Of a stretch of 9,232 nucleotides of DNA, positions 1 to 6,886 are shown in pieces (within the stretch, counting starts at the first letter, position 1; each line of letters starts with the position of its first letter). The position numbers and the translations under genes are program-made. The notes beneath the pieces were generated by a model, which saw nothing but the letters and a program-made list of their open reading frames with translations, did not search any database and was not told the origin of the DNA. Origin of the DNA: an uncultured Alphaproteobacteria bacterium (GTDB taxonomy: Bacteria; Pseudomonadota; Alphaproteobacteria; Rhodobacterales; Rhodobacteraceae); contig CACHJY010000035.1 in the NCBI GenBank assembly GCA_902580265.1, positions 1 to 9,232 on the forward strand, written 5' to 3'.

Positions 1-299
1 TTTTCAAATACGGACATCTTAGGGAAAATATTTGTAATTTGAAATGACCGGCTAAGACCCTTTCTTTTTACCTCATACGGTTGAAGATTGGTTATATCTT
101 CTCCCTTTAAAAAAACTTTACCAGATGAAACTTGATACCTTCCTGTTATAAGATTGTATGCAGTAGACTTACCTGCCCCATTTGGACCAATAACAGCGTG
201 TCTTTCATCTTGAGCTACAGACAGATTGAGACCTCTTATTATCTCAGTTCCAGCGAAGTTCTTTTTAACGTTATCTAATTTTAGAGCGTCAACTGACAT
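1..299 (-). CDS. livG: LivG-like ABC transporter ATP-binding protein (partial, N-terminal 99 residues)
   Basis: This is the cytoplasmic ATPase subunit of the HAAT-family importer encoded by the neighbouring genes; it would hydrolyse ATP to drive uptake. The first 99 residues are visible and the rest lies beyond the left edge. The Walker A motif GPNGAGKST is at residues 38-46, preceded by DERHAVIG. The Q-loop region SRSFQITNIFP (Gln87) follows, which is characteristic of the LivG/LivF group. Walker B, the signature motif and the H-loop are outside the window. The start is ATG at 299-297, only 2 bp after the stop of the LivM-like gene. An AGGAGA ribosome-binding site at 310-305 lies inside the end of that gene, so translation is likely coupled. 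LivG is favoured over LivF because it directly follows LivM and reads GPNGAGKST, but without the C-terminal part this is a position-based choice. Confidence 0.9.
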   Translation of the reverse strand, partial: MSVDALKLDNVKKNFAGTEIIRGLNLSVAQDERHAVIGPNGAGKSTAYNLITGRYQVSSGKVFLKGEDITNLQPYEVKRKGLSRSFQITNIFPKMSVFE

Positions 300-301
300 C
301 T

Positions 302-1567
302 TTATCTCCTCTCACCTTCGACAAATGTTGCTTCACCCCATGCCTCAGCGACTTCTTTCGCAAAGATTCTCGAGATATAGAAGCCCACAACCGTCATAAG
401 CACAAACAAAACCCAAGGAAAAAATGATGTGGTATCAAATTCAACCCAAAACAACGTCATAAATTGCTCCTCTCCATGATGCCGAATATGGTTTATCAAC
501 TCAATTAGTGCAATTGCTCCAACAACAAAAGCTAGACCAGGAAGGAAAATTTTTGCATAGGGTTTAATCAACATACCGAACCTTCCTAACTGTATAGGGA
601 TCATATGCATCGCGAATATACCCGTTAACCCCGCAGGAACAAACATAACCATAAGTACAAACACAATACCCGTATATAATGCCCATAAATCTGTTTGCAG
701 ACCTATAACAGTCTGCAATATAGTAAACAAAATAGCGCCGAAAACAGGTCCCAAGAAAAAACCAACTCCTCCGATATAGGTAGCTAGTAAAACTTGGAAT
801 GACATGACTGTATTTAAATTTTGTTCTGTGAGAATCTCGTAATTTATCGCAAAAAGCGCACCCGCAACTCCCGCAAAAAACCCAGCACCACAGAAAGACA
901 CAAAACGCACCCAACGCTGAGAATACCCAACAAACTCTGCTCTTTCAGGATTATCTCTAACGGCATTTGCCATTTTCCCAACCGGTGTTTGCGTAAATAT
1001 ATACATCACAAATATTGAGAGTAGAACCCAGAAAGCAATAAGAAAATAAACTTCCTTTTGCGAGATAAACTCTATCCCAAAAGTTGGAGGAGCCATTGTC
1101 CGGTCACCTGAAATTCCTTCTTCACCACCGAAGAAAACGGTAATAATAATACAACACGCAGCAATAAGTTCGCCAATTCCCAAACTAATCATTGCAAAAA
1201 CAGTTCCTGCTTTTCTTGTGGAAAAACTTCCGACGATAGTTGCGAATCCGAGCCCTACAAGGCCACCTACTAATGGTAGAAAGGGAAGTGGTAACCACAT
1301 ATATTCGTTCTCCACAAGGTTCATAACATGAACCGCAACAAACCCACCAATCCCCATATAAACAGCATGTCCAAAACTTAACATGCCGCCTTGACCTAGT
1401 AACATATTGTAACTCATAGCCAAGACAATTGTTATTCCTATCTGGTTCATAATCGTAATCGAACCACCGCCTGTAAATATATATGGTAAAACAAATAAAA
1501 TAGCTGCAGCAGCCAGCCAAGGTATAGCTGAAGAAAAAACACTTTGTTGCATAGTCTTACTACTCAT
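302..1567 (-). CDS. livM: LivM-like branched-chain amino acid-type ABC transporter permease
   Basis: This inner-membrane permease would form the substrate channel together with the LivH-like protein. It has 421 residues with many hydrophobic segments. Family landmarks are GQGGMLSFGHAVYMGIGGF at about residues 58-76, GGEEGISG at 147-154, and the cytoplasmic ATPase-contact loop from about 198 to 240 (NAVRDNPERAEFVGYS followed by an Ala/Gly-rich stretch). YIGGVGFFLGPVFGA at 264-278 and PAGLTGI at 311-317 follow. A typical LivM core would finish near PAGLTGI. This protein continues for about 100 residues with two further hydrophobic segments (about 341-357 and 382-402) joined by a charged loop with HIRHHGEE. 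ATG at 1567 follows the LivH-like stop by 11 bp; the ribosome-binding site there is weak (AGAGAA), which suggests coupling to the upstream gene. The substrate cannot be read from the permease. Confidence 0.95.
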   Translation of the reverse strand: MSSKTMQQSVFSSAIPWLAAAAILFVLPYIFTGGGSITIMNQIGITIVLAMSYNMLLGQGGMLSFGHAVYMGIGGFVAVHVMNLVENEYMWLPLPFLPLVGGLVGLGFATIVGSFSTRKAGTVFAMISLGIGELIAACCIIITVFFGGEEGISGDRTMAPPTFGIEFISQKEVYFLIAFWVLLSIFVMYIFTQTPVGKMANAVRDNPERAEFVGYSQRWVRFVSFCGAGFFAGVAGALFAINYEILTEQNLNTVMSFQVLLATYIGGVGFFLGPVFGAILFTILQTVIGLQTDLWALYTGIVFVLMVMFVPAGLTGIFAMHMIPIQLGRFGMLIKPYAKIFLPGLAFVVGAIALIELINHIRHHGEEQFMTLFWVEFDTTSFFPWVLFVLMTVVGFYISRIFAKEVAEAWGEATFVEGERR

Positions 1568-1578
1568 TTTTAAATTCT

Positions 1579-2535
1579 CTAGGTCTCTCGTTTACCAAAC
1601 AACCCATTTGGTCTAAATACTAATACAAGTATTAATAGAATATAAGGCAATATGGGTCCAATTTGAGGAAGAGTTAAAGTCCATAAATCTCTCCATGGGT
1701 GATAATACACATCTTTAGGAAATTCGTAGCCAAAAGCTATCAGTATGTCAGCAGCACCAATATTATACGAGGCGGCAAAAGTTTGGAGCCATCCTATCAA
1801 TAAAGACGCAACAAAAGCTCCAAATAAAGATCCAAGCCCACCTACCACAACACACACAAATACTATCGAGCCTAGTAAAAATGCCATGCCTGGGAAAGTT
1901 GTTAATGAAGGTCCCGCTATAACTCCTGCTAAACCAGCCAAACCGGTACCGACACCAAAAACTCCCATAAATACTAACGGTACATTATGCCCAAGAGCCT
2001 CAACGGTTTTCGGATAGCTGAGAGCGGCCTGAATTATCATTCCAACCCGTGTTCGAGCTAAAACATAATACAATGCTACGAATATACCGACTGACACCAA
2101 TAACATAAAAACCTTATAAGCAGGTATTGTTCCGCCTGCCAAACTGAAAGCAATAAAATCTAATGATTCAGGACTATTGTAATTTACCATACTTCGTCCC
2201 CAAATATACTGAACTAATTCCTCTATAACAAAAAACAGTCCAAAGGTAAAAATCAGCTCTGGAACGTGCCCATACTGATGCACCCTCCTTAAACCATACC
2301 TTTCCACAGCAGCACCAAGAATGGTGACTAATATCGGCGCTACAATTAATCCAACCCAAAAGCCTGTGAATACACTTATTTGATAAGCTAGATACGCGCC
2401 GAGCATGTAAAAAGCTGCATGAGAAAGATTTAAAACTCCCATCATTGAAAAAATAAGTGTTAATCCACTTGAGAGCATGAAAAGAAGGAGCCCATAAATA
2501 AGTCCGTCTATAATATTAATAATGAATAAGTCCAT
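1579..2535 (-). CDS. livH: LivH-like branched-chain amino acid-type ABC transporter permease
   Basis: This is the second inner-membrane permease of the importer, 318 residues and almost entirely hydrophobic. Recognisable LivH motifs are FSMMGVLNLSHAAFYMLGAY at residues 29-48, the ATPase-contact loop ARTRVGMIIQAALSYPKTVE at about 160-179, and VGGLGSLFGA at 231-240. The C-terminal RPNGLFG at 308-314 is the usual ending of LivH proteins. Between the last two hydrophobic blocks there is a polar stretch (about 257-295) containing FPKDVYYHPWRDLW, probably a surface loop that lengthens this subunit relative to the E. coli protein. The ATG at 2535 has a modest AGGA ribosome-binding site about 10 bp upstream. 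It follows the binding-protein gene after 71 bp that hold an intrinsic terminator. Its role in a HAAT importer is secure; specificity for leucine-type amino acids is not, because the family also carries amides, urea, aromatic acids and other carboxylates. Confidence 0.95.
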   Translation of the reverse strand: MDLFIINIIDGLIYGLLLFMLSSGLTLIFSMMGVLNLSHAAFYMLGAYLAYQISVFTGFWVGLIVAPILVTILGAAVERYGLRRVHQYGHVPELIFTFGLFFVIEELVQYIWGRSMVNYNSPESLDFIAFSLAGGTIPAYKVFMLLVSVGIFVALYYVLARTRVGMIIQAALSYPKTVEALGHNVPLVFMGVFGVGTGLAGLAGVIAGPSLTTFPGMAFLLGSIVFVCVVVGGLGSLFGAFVASLLIGWLQTFAASYNIGAADILIAFGYEFPKDVYYHPWRDLWTLTLPQIGPILPYILLILVLVFRPNGLFGKRET

Positions 2536-2555
2536 TTTGCCGATGTCCTGATATT

Positions 2556-2593
2556 AAAAATGAGACTGCCCCGATTACTAGCGGGGCAATCTC
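2556..2593 (-). terminator. Intrinsic terminator / attenuator between binding-protein and permease genes
   Basis: On the minus strand a 12-bp GC-rich stem (GAGATTGCCCCG pairing with CGGGGCAGTCTC, one G-U pair) with an 8-nt loop is followed by A and then five T residues at 2560-2556. Stem arms are 2593-2582 and 2573-2562. The stem begins 13 bp after the TAG of the substrate-binding protein gene, and the LivH-like start lies about 20 bp beyond the T-run. This position fits partial termination or 3'-end protection, giving more binding protein than membrane subunits. The opposite strand lacks a T-run after the stem, so the element is directional. Confidence 0.85.
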
Positions 2594-2606
2594 TAAAAAG
2601 ATTTAA

Positions 2607-3845
2607 CTAAGGTCTTTTCATCTTACATGTAGAGGCACTATCCATGGAAGCCATTTCCACTGTCTTATAGCCTTTGATACCATAACCTGAGTTGTCAAAA
2701 TCGATCTCAACGTCCTTTGTATGGACACCGACATGCATGTTTTGAATGGCCTGATGATCTTTAGTCCTCATTACTACCTTGGTTTTTAGCAAGTCATTGT
2801 AATGTTCCATACCTTCAAGCGCATAAGCAATTTTCACCATATCGGTCGCAGAGCCAGCCTTTTCAATAGCCTTTGCAATCATTGGAACTGCATTAGTAAT
2901 TCTTGCTTGCGACATATCCGCTTCAGGATACTTGGCCTTAAACTCTTTCACGTAAGCGAGTAATTCTGGGTTTGCAGGGTTCATAAATCCCTCACCAACA
3001 AGGTTCAGCATTCCCTCACCGGATGCACCAAAAGTCCTAGTTATACCAGCGGTTGCACAGTAATAGCAATAGACTGGCCCATCAAAGCCCGATTCTTTAA
3101 GAGATCTACCCAAGTTCACCATATCGGCTCCCCAGTTTCCTGTGATAACAGCATCTGCTCCGGACGCAAGAATTTTTCTAGCATAAGGAGTAAAATCTTT
3201 CACCCTACCAATTGGGTGTAACTCATTACCAACAATCTCTATCGACGTTTTTTGTGCTAGATACTTTTCAGCAGCAGCCGCAACGGCTTTACCAAATGAG
3301 TAATCTTGACCGATCAGGTACATTTTGTCGATACCAGAAGTATCGGCAATAACGTCAGTGATAACGTCCATTTTTATATCCGCGTTGGCGTCAAAACGGA
3401 AATGCCAAAAATTACACTTGTCATTAGTTAATGCCGGATCAACGGCAGAATAATTTATAAAAATAACCTGCTTGTCCGGATTTCTTTTATTATGCTTTTT
3501 AACCATGTCAGTGATAGCATTCGCTATACCTGATGAGTTTCCTTGCGCTATAAATCGAATTCCTTGGTCAATGGCGACCTGCACTTGAACAAGCGATTCT
3601 TTTCCGTCCATTTTGTTATCTAATGCGACAACTTCCATTTTCTTGCCACCGAGAACACCGCCTTTTTCATTGACGAGCTTTTCTACAGCAAATTTCCATT
3701 CTGCCAAACCTATTGTACCAGTCGTAGCAAAAGGCCCAGACAATGGATCGATAAATGCGATTTTCACAGTGTCAGCAAAAACTGAGGAACTAAAGAACAC
3801 CCCAGAAGCTAACACGAAACTCGCGATCTTTTTAAAAAGTTTCAT
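2607..3845 (-). CDS. Periplasmic substrate-binding protein of HAAT-family ABC importer (LivK-like, Peripla_BP_6 fold)
   Basis: This 412-residue periplasmic binding protein should deliver substrate to the LivH/LivM-like permeases. A Sec signal peptide is clear: MKLFKK, a hydrophobic core of about 15 residues, then SSSVFA|DT with predicted cleavage after Ala24. The mature protein starts with VKIAFIDPLSGPFATTG, the usual first strand of type I binding proteins. Further landmarks are GGKKMEVVALDN (about 66-77), AQGNSSGIANA (about 100-110), GQDYSFGKA (about 179-187) and ADAVITGNWGADM (about 230-242). Four cysteines are notable in a secreted protein: Cys144, Cys260, Cys263 and Cys407 near the C terminus (STCKMKRP). 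The start ATG at 3845 has a strong GGGAGG ribosome-binding site at 3860-3855. It is the first gene of the minus-strand operon. The family binds many carboxylates and amino acids, so I leave the substrate and gene symbol open. Confidence 0.95.
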   Translation of the reverse strand: MKLFKKIASFVLASGVFFSSSVFADTVKIAFIDPLSGPFATTGTIGLAEWKFAVEKLVNEKGGVLGGKKMEVVALDNKMDGKESLVQVQVAIDQGIRFIAQGNSSGIANAITDMVKKHNKRNPDKQVIFINYSAVDPALTNDKCNFWHFRFDANADIKMDVITDVIADTSGIDKMYLIGQDYSFGKAVAAAAEKYLAQKTSIEIVGNELHPIGRVKDFTPYARKILASGADAVITGNWGADMVNLGRSLKESGFDGPVYCYYCATAGITRTFGASGEGMLNLVGEGFMNPANPELLAYVKEFKAKYPEADMSQARITNAVPMIAKAIEKAGSATDMVKIAYALEGMEHYNDLLKTKVVMRTKDHQAIQNMHVGVHTKDVEIDFDNSGYGIKGYKTVEMASMDSASTCKMKRP

Positions 3846-3935
3846 GAATACTTTCCTCCCAAAAGTAAATTTAATTTCAATAAACGTTCAATAATTAAAT
3901 GATAGTTTAAATTTTTTTAGGAGGTCAACCCTAAA

Positions 3936-3986
3936 ATAACGTAACGGCATAACTTTGCGTCAATTAATATTATAACGTAGCGTCAA
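3936..3986 (+). repeat. Three imperfect 15-bp direct repeats, candidate operator array
   Basis: Three related units occur at 3936-3950 (ATAACGTAACGGCAT), 3949-3963 (ATAACTTTGCGTCAA) and 3972-3986 (ATAACGTAGCGTCAA). Units two and three match at 13 of 15 positions, and units one and three at 12 of 15. Unit three contains an imperfect inverted repeat TAACG-TAG-CGTCA. Start-to-start spacings are 13 and 23 bp. The third unit overlaps a TATAAT box read on the minus strand, as expected for binding sites of a regulator acting on the importer promoter. I do not recognise the motif as that of a named regulator family. Confidence 0.5.
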
Positions 3987-3997
3987 CTTAACTTACA
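3969..3997 (-). promoter_or_regulatory. Candidate promoter of the importer operon
   Basis: On the minus strand a perfect TATAAT (3974-3969) lies with a 17-bp spacer from a poor -35 hexamer TGTAAG (3997-3992). Transcription would start near 3962, giving a leader of roughly 115 nt before the binding-protein ATG. The weak -35 box fits an activator-dependent promoter. An alternative is TTGACG at 3963-3958 with a weak GTTATT box 17 bp downstream. The sequence alone does not decide between them. Confidence 0.35.
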
Positions 3998-4016
3998 GTT
4001 AAAAAAAACTCTACTT

Positions 4017-4046
4017 TTGGTCAAAAAAAAAGTAAACCATCATAAA
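4017..4046 (+). promoter_or_regulatory. Weak candidate promoter for the MaoC-like hydratase gene
   Basis: TTGGTC (4017-4022) and CATAAA (4041-4046) are separated by 18 bp, with three and four matches to the sigma-70 hexamers. Transcription would begin near 4053, leaving a short leader before ATG 4089. The spacer is an A-run. This is the best plus-strand candidate I could find, but the match is poor. Confidence 0.25.
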
Positions 4047-4088
4047 TCCAATTAACATAAAGCCAATTCGAATCGTGGAGACTAAAAA

Positions 4089-4580
4089 ATGAAAAAGGTA
4101 AACAATGATGGAGCCCTTACAAAGTTAAGGTTTGACGAGGTATCTGAAAAACTAGGGAAAGTAGTAGGAAAATCAAAGTGGTACTCTATCGATCAAGCCA
4201 TGATTGACAGTTTTGCTGATCTTACTAAAGACCACTTCTTTATTCACGTTGACCCTGAAAGAGTAAAGAAAGAGACACCCTTAAATTCAACTATAGCGCA
4301 TGGGTTTCTGTCCATGTCTTTACTTTCAGCGATGTCCTACGATTGTGTCCCGGGAATAGAGGGAGCACATTTTGGGCTCAATTATGGATTCAACAAGCTA
4401 CGGTTTGTATCACCTGTACCAGTAAACTCAAAAATAAGGGGGCACTTTACTTTGAAGGATATAGAGAAGAAAGATACTGGGGAAATAACAATGATTTACG
4501 ATGTTATAGTAGAACTTGAAGATCAAGAAAAACCTGTCCTGGCTGCAGAGTGGGTCACAAAAGCGTTTGTTAAACCTTAA
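4089..4580 (+). CDS. MaoC/NodN-like (R)-specific enoyl-CoA hydratase
   Basis: This 163-residue cytoplasmic enzyme has the single hotdog-domain length of MaoC-type hydratases, which add water to trans-2-enoyl-CoA to give (R)-3-hydroxyacyl-CoA. The hydratase-2 motif is present as DHFFIHVDPERV, with Asp48 and His53 in the positions of the catalytic Asp/His pair (spacing of five, as in PhaJ). It is followed by IAHGFLSMSLLSAM from residue 69. The residues between Asp and His (HFFI rather than the N-P-I/L of PhaJ) resemble the NodN-like subgroup (DHQ-IHVD type), so the substrate preference may differ from PhaJ. The ATG at 4089 has GGAG 8 bp upstream. It is the first plus-strand gene, divergent from the importer and separated by 95 bp from the thiolase. 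It could supply 3-hydroxyacyl-CoA on the way to thiolytic cleavage; this is inferred from context. Confidence 0.9.
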   Translation: MKKVNNDGALTKLRFDEVSEKLGKVVGKSKWYSIDQAMIDSFADLTKDHFFIHVDPERVKKETPLNSTIAHGFLSMSLLSAMSYDCVPGIEGAHFGLNYGFNKLRFVSPVPVNSKIRGHFTLKDIEKKDTGEITMIYDVIVELEDQEKPVLAAEWVTKAFVKP

Positions 4581-4598
4581 AAGTCTTAAGTTTAAAGA

Positions 4599-4635
4599 TT
4601 GTACGAAAAAATTTGTGTGATAATATTAGTCACAC
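4599..4635 (+). promoter_or_regulatory. Promoter with overlapping palindromic operator upstream of the thiolase operon
   Basis: TTGTAC (4599-4604), a 16-bp spacer and TAATAT (4621-4626) form a sigma-70-like promoter, strengthened by an extended -10 TG at 4618-4619. A dyad with perfect 6-bp arms, GTGTGA (4615-4620) and TCACAC (4630-4635), with 9 bp between, brackets the -10 box and reaches the expected start site. No T-run follows the dyad, so it is not a terminator. A repressor bound here would block the promoter directly. The thiolase ATG follows with a GGAG ribosome-binding site at 4664-4667. Confidence 0.55.
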
Positions 4636-4675
4636 TTAACATAAAAGTTTTCATTTAATTATCGGAGAAAAAAAA

Positions 4676-5878
4676 ATGCGAGAAGCCGTAATAGTATCAA
4701 CTGCGAGAACACCTATAGGTAAAGCTTACCGGGGAGCTTTCAACGATACATCTGCCCAAGAGTTAGCCGGGCACGCAATTGAAAAAGCAGTTGAAAGGGC
4801 TGGGATAGAGACTAGTGAGGTCAGTGATGTTATTATGGGAGCTGCCTTACAGCAGGGGTCAAGTGGAGGTAATATTGCACGTCAAGCGGCGATACGAGCC
4901 GGCTTACCCGTCACAGTTCCAGGAATGTCTATAGATCGTCAATGCGCAAGCGGTATGATGGCAATTGCGACAGCAGCAAAACAAATTATTAATGACGGCA
5001 TGGATATTACAGTGGGTGGTGGAGTAGAATCCATAAGCCTCGTTCAAAACGACAAAATGAATGGATACAGAGCGTATGATCCATGGTTTAAGGATCATCA
5101 GCCGGATATGTATATGACTATGATTGAGACTGCTGAGACCGTTGCATCTCGATATAATATTAGCCGAGAGTATCAGGATGAATATTCTCTTCAATCTCAA
5201 CAGAGGACGGCATCTGGACAACAAAGAGGAGCATTCGACGATGAAATTGTGCCCCTTAAGACGACCATGAAAGTTCAAGATAAAGAAACAGGTGAAATAA
5301 GTGATAAAGAAGTAACGCTAGAAAAAGATGAAGGAAATAGACCAAGCACAAACATCGAAGGGCTATCTTCGTTGTCACCAGTTTTTAAAAATGGACTGAC
5401 TATGTCCGAAGGTGGTTACATAACTGCAGGCAATGCAAGCCAGCTCTCTGATGGTGCATCAGCATCTGTGCTAATGGAAGCCAAAATTGCCGAAAAGAAG
5501 GGCTTAGAGCCCCTAGGGAGATATGTTGGAATGATGGCTGCTGGTTGCGCTCCAGATGAAATGGGAATTGGACCGGTTTTTGCTGTTCCAAAACTACTCG
5601 AAAAGCATAACTTAAAAATGGATGACATCGATCTCTGGGAGTTGAATGAGGCCTTCGCTGTGCAGGTTCTGTATTGTAAAGACAAGCTAGGTATTCCAGA
5701 TGAAAATCTAAATGTAAATGGTGGGGCAATCTCTATTGGTCATCCTTATGGAATGTCCGGAGCTCGTATGGTTGGTCACGCTCTTATTGAAGGGAAAAGA
5801 AGAGGCGCAAAATATATTATATGCACAATGTGTATTGGGGGAGGAATGGGAGGCGCGGGCCTTTTTGAGGTTCTCTGA
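4676..5878 (+). CDS. Thiolase (acetyl-CoA C-acyltransferase / acetyltransferase)
   Basis: This cytoplasmic thiolase would cleave 3-ketoacyl-CoA with CoA to acetyl-CoA (or propionyl-CoA) and a shortened acyl-CoA, or run in reverse. Its 400 residues match the family length. All active-site elements are visible: nucleophilic Cys90 in [13 protein letters not shown], the NEAFA motif at 324-328, His356 in [10 protein letters not shown] and Cys386 in [10 protein letters not shown] at the C terminus. The start [20 protein letters not shown] is the standard thiolase N terminus, and the ATG has GGAG 8 bp upstream. Its TGA overlaps the ATG of the next gene by one base (TGATG at 5876-5880), so the two are translationally coupled. 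It is the first gene of an operon that continues to the right edge. Whether it prefers acetoacetyl-CoA or longer ketoacyl-CoA cannot be settled from these motifs; the acyl-CoA dehydrogenase downstream favours a degradative role. Confidence 0.96.
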   Translation: MREAVIVSTARTPIGKAYRGAFNDTSAQELAGHAIEKAVERAGIETSEVSDVIMGAALQQGSSGGNIARQAAIRAGLPVTVPGMSIDRQCASGMMAIATAAKQIINDGMDITVGGGVESISLVQNDKMNGYRAYDPWFKDHQPDMYMTMIETAETVASRYNISREYQDEYSLQSQQRTASGQQRGAFDDEIVPLKTTMKVQDKETGEISDKEVTLEKDEGNRPSTNIEGLSSLSPVFKNGLTMSEGGYITAGNASQLSDGASASVLMEAKIAEKKGLEPLGRYVGMMAAGCAPDEMGIGPVFAVPKLLEKHNLKMDDIDLWELNEAFAVQVLYCKDKLGIPDENLNVNGGAISIGHPYGMSGARMVGHALIEGKRRGAKYIICTMCIGGGMGGAGLFEVL

Positions 5879-6873
5879 TGAATATACAAAGTAGTATAAA
5901 TCTTCCGCAAGTATTGACAGCGGGAAGGCTGCCAGTAGTGGCAGCTCCACTGTTTATTATATCAGTGCCAGATTTGGTAATTGCACAGTGTAAAGCTGGG
6001 GTTATTGGTAGTTTCCCTGCATTAAACGCACGGGAAAAAGAGGGTGAACCTGTAGAGTTAGAGAGATGGCTCAAAAGAATAACAGAGGAACTTGATCGGC
6101 ATAACCAAGAAAATCCAGATAATCCTGCGGCTCCTTTTGCTGTTAATCAAATAGTACATAGATCAAATCCACGATTGATGAGAGATATTGAAATATGTGT
6201 AAAATGGAATGTACCTGTTTGGATTACATCACTTGGAGCTAGACCAGAAGTTAATGAAGCTGCTCATTCATGCGGTGGCATTGTTTTACATGATATTATC
6301 AATAATACATTCGCTAGAAAAGCTATTGAAAAAGGTGCAGACGGCTTGATAGCCGTAGCTGCTGGCGCGGGAGGGCATGCAGGCCCCCAATCACCCTTTG
6401 CTCTTATACAGGAAATAAGAGAATGGTTCAAAGGTCCATTATTACTTTCCGGGTCAATAGCTACCGGTCGGGCATTGCTTGCTTCACTCATGATGGGCGC
6501 GGATATGGGATATATTGGTTCACCTTTTATAGCGACAACAGAAGCCAATGCGTCTAATGCGTATAAAAATATGATCGTTGATTCTTCTGCCGAGGATATA
6601 CTTTTATCATCCCTGTTTACGGGTGTTTCGGGAAATTATTTAAAACCATCGGTTGTTAACGCTGGGATGGATCCTGAAAACCTTCAGCAAGGATCCGTTA
6701 AAGATATGAATTTTGATCCTTCATCTGAAAAACCAAAAGCCTGGTCACAAATTTTTGGATGCGGCCAAGGCATTGCGTCAATTAAATCAATTGAAAGTGT
6801 TTCAGAGTTTGTTCATACTTTAGATAGCGAATTTAAAACAGCTGTTTCAGAATTTAAATTAAAATTTAGTTAG
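5878..6873 (+). CDS. Nitronate monooxygenase / 2-nitropropane dioxygenase family FMN protein
   Basis: This 331-residue protein has the FMN-binding TIM-barrel pattern of the nitronate monooxygenase family, which oxidises alkyl nitronates; relatives such as FabK reduce enoyl thioesters. Landmarks are PVVAAPLFIISVPDLVIAQ near residue 19, GVIGSFPALN at 41-50, and AAGAGGHAGPQSPFALI at 161-177. His167 of that stretch sits in the conserved GGHxG motif, where the catalytic base of nitronate monooxygenases lies. The phosphate-binding region is LSGSIATGRALLASLMMGAD at 190-209, then GSPFIATTEANAS. The C-terminal 100 residues are less recognisable. The ATG overlaps the thiolase stop by one base. Placement between thiolase and acyl-CoA dehydrogenase suggests a substrate or reductive step linked to acyl-CoA metabolism rather than general nitronate detoxification, but that is inference. 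The family is sure, the reaction is not. Confidence 0.9.
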   Translation: MNIQSSINLPQVLTAGRLPVVAAPLFIISVPDLVIAQCKAGVIGSFPALNAREKEGEPVELERWLKRITEELDRHNQENPDNPAAPFAVNQIVHRSNPRLMRDIEICVKWNVPVWITSLGARPEVNEAAHSCGGIVLHDIINNTFARKAIEKGADGLIAVAAGAGGHAGPQSPFALIQEIREWFKGPLLLSGSIATGRALLASLMMGADMGYIGSPFIATTEANASNAYKNMIVDSSAEDILLSSLFTGVSGNYLKPSVVNAGMDPENLQQGSVKDMNFDPSSEKPKAWSQIFGCGQGIASIKSIESVSEFVHTLDSEFKTAVSEFKLKFS

Positions 6874-6886
6874 TTAGGAGAAAGAT

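Larger units (their letters stand above)
3846..4088. promoter_or_regulatory. Divergent intergenic control region
   Basis: This 243-bp gap separates the minus-strand importer operon from the plus-strand hydratase gene and contains no credible gene. It is very AT-rich and carries three imperfect 15-bp direct repeats (3936-3986) and a dyad TTTTAGG-N8-CCTAAAA at 3915-3936. A second dyad TTAACT-TAC-AGTTAA lies at 3988-4002, and runs of seven T (3912-3918), eight A (4001-4008) and nine A (4023-4031) are present. The two A-runs start 22 bp apart, about two helical turns, which could favour DNA bending. The plus-strand gene has a GGAG ribosome-binding site at 4077-4080, 8 bp before its ATG. Shared control of importer and catabolic genes from this region is inferred from the divergent layout. 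Confidence 0.75.

Noticed and set aside
1745..2017. Plus-strand open frame of 90 codons inside the LivH-like gene
   Set aside because: It lies fully opposite a well-supported permease gene, has a Pro/Thr/Lys-rich translation with no motif, and has no promoter or gene context of its own.
3919..3924. AGGAGG Shine-Dalgarno-like sequence on the plus strand in the divergent gap, suggesting a leader peptide
   Set aside because: No ATG, GTG or TTG lies at a usable distance downstream; the sequence is better explained as part of the TTTTAGG-N8-CCTAAAA dyad.
3915..3936. TTTTAGG-N8-CCTAAAA dyad as an intrinsic terminator
   Set aside because: The stem is short and AT-rich, and neither strand has a T-run directly after it. 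It was kept only as a dyad within the control region.
4582..4600. Possible hairpin (TCTT near TTAAAGA) after the hydratase gene as a terminator
   Set aside because: Only about four base pairs form before a mismatch, there is no GC content in the stem and no T-run follows.
5400..5729. Minus-strand open frames opposite the thiolase gene
   Set aside because: Overlapping frames opposite a complete thiolase with all catalytic residues; translations are low-complexity and unlike any family I know.
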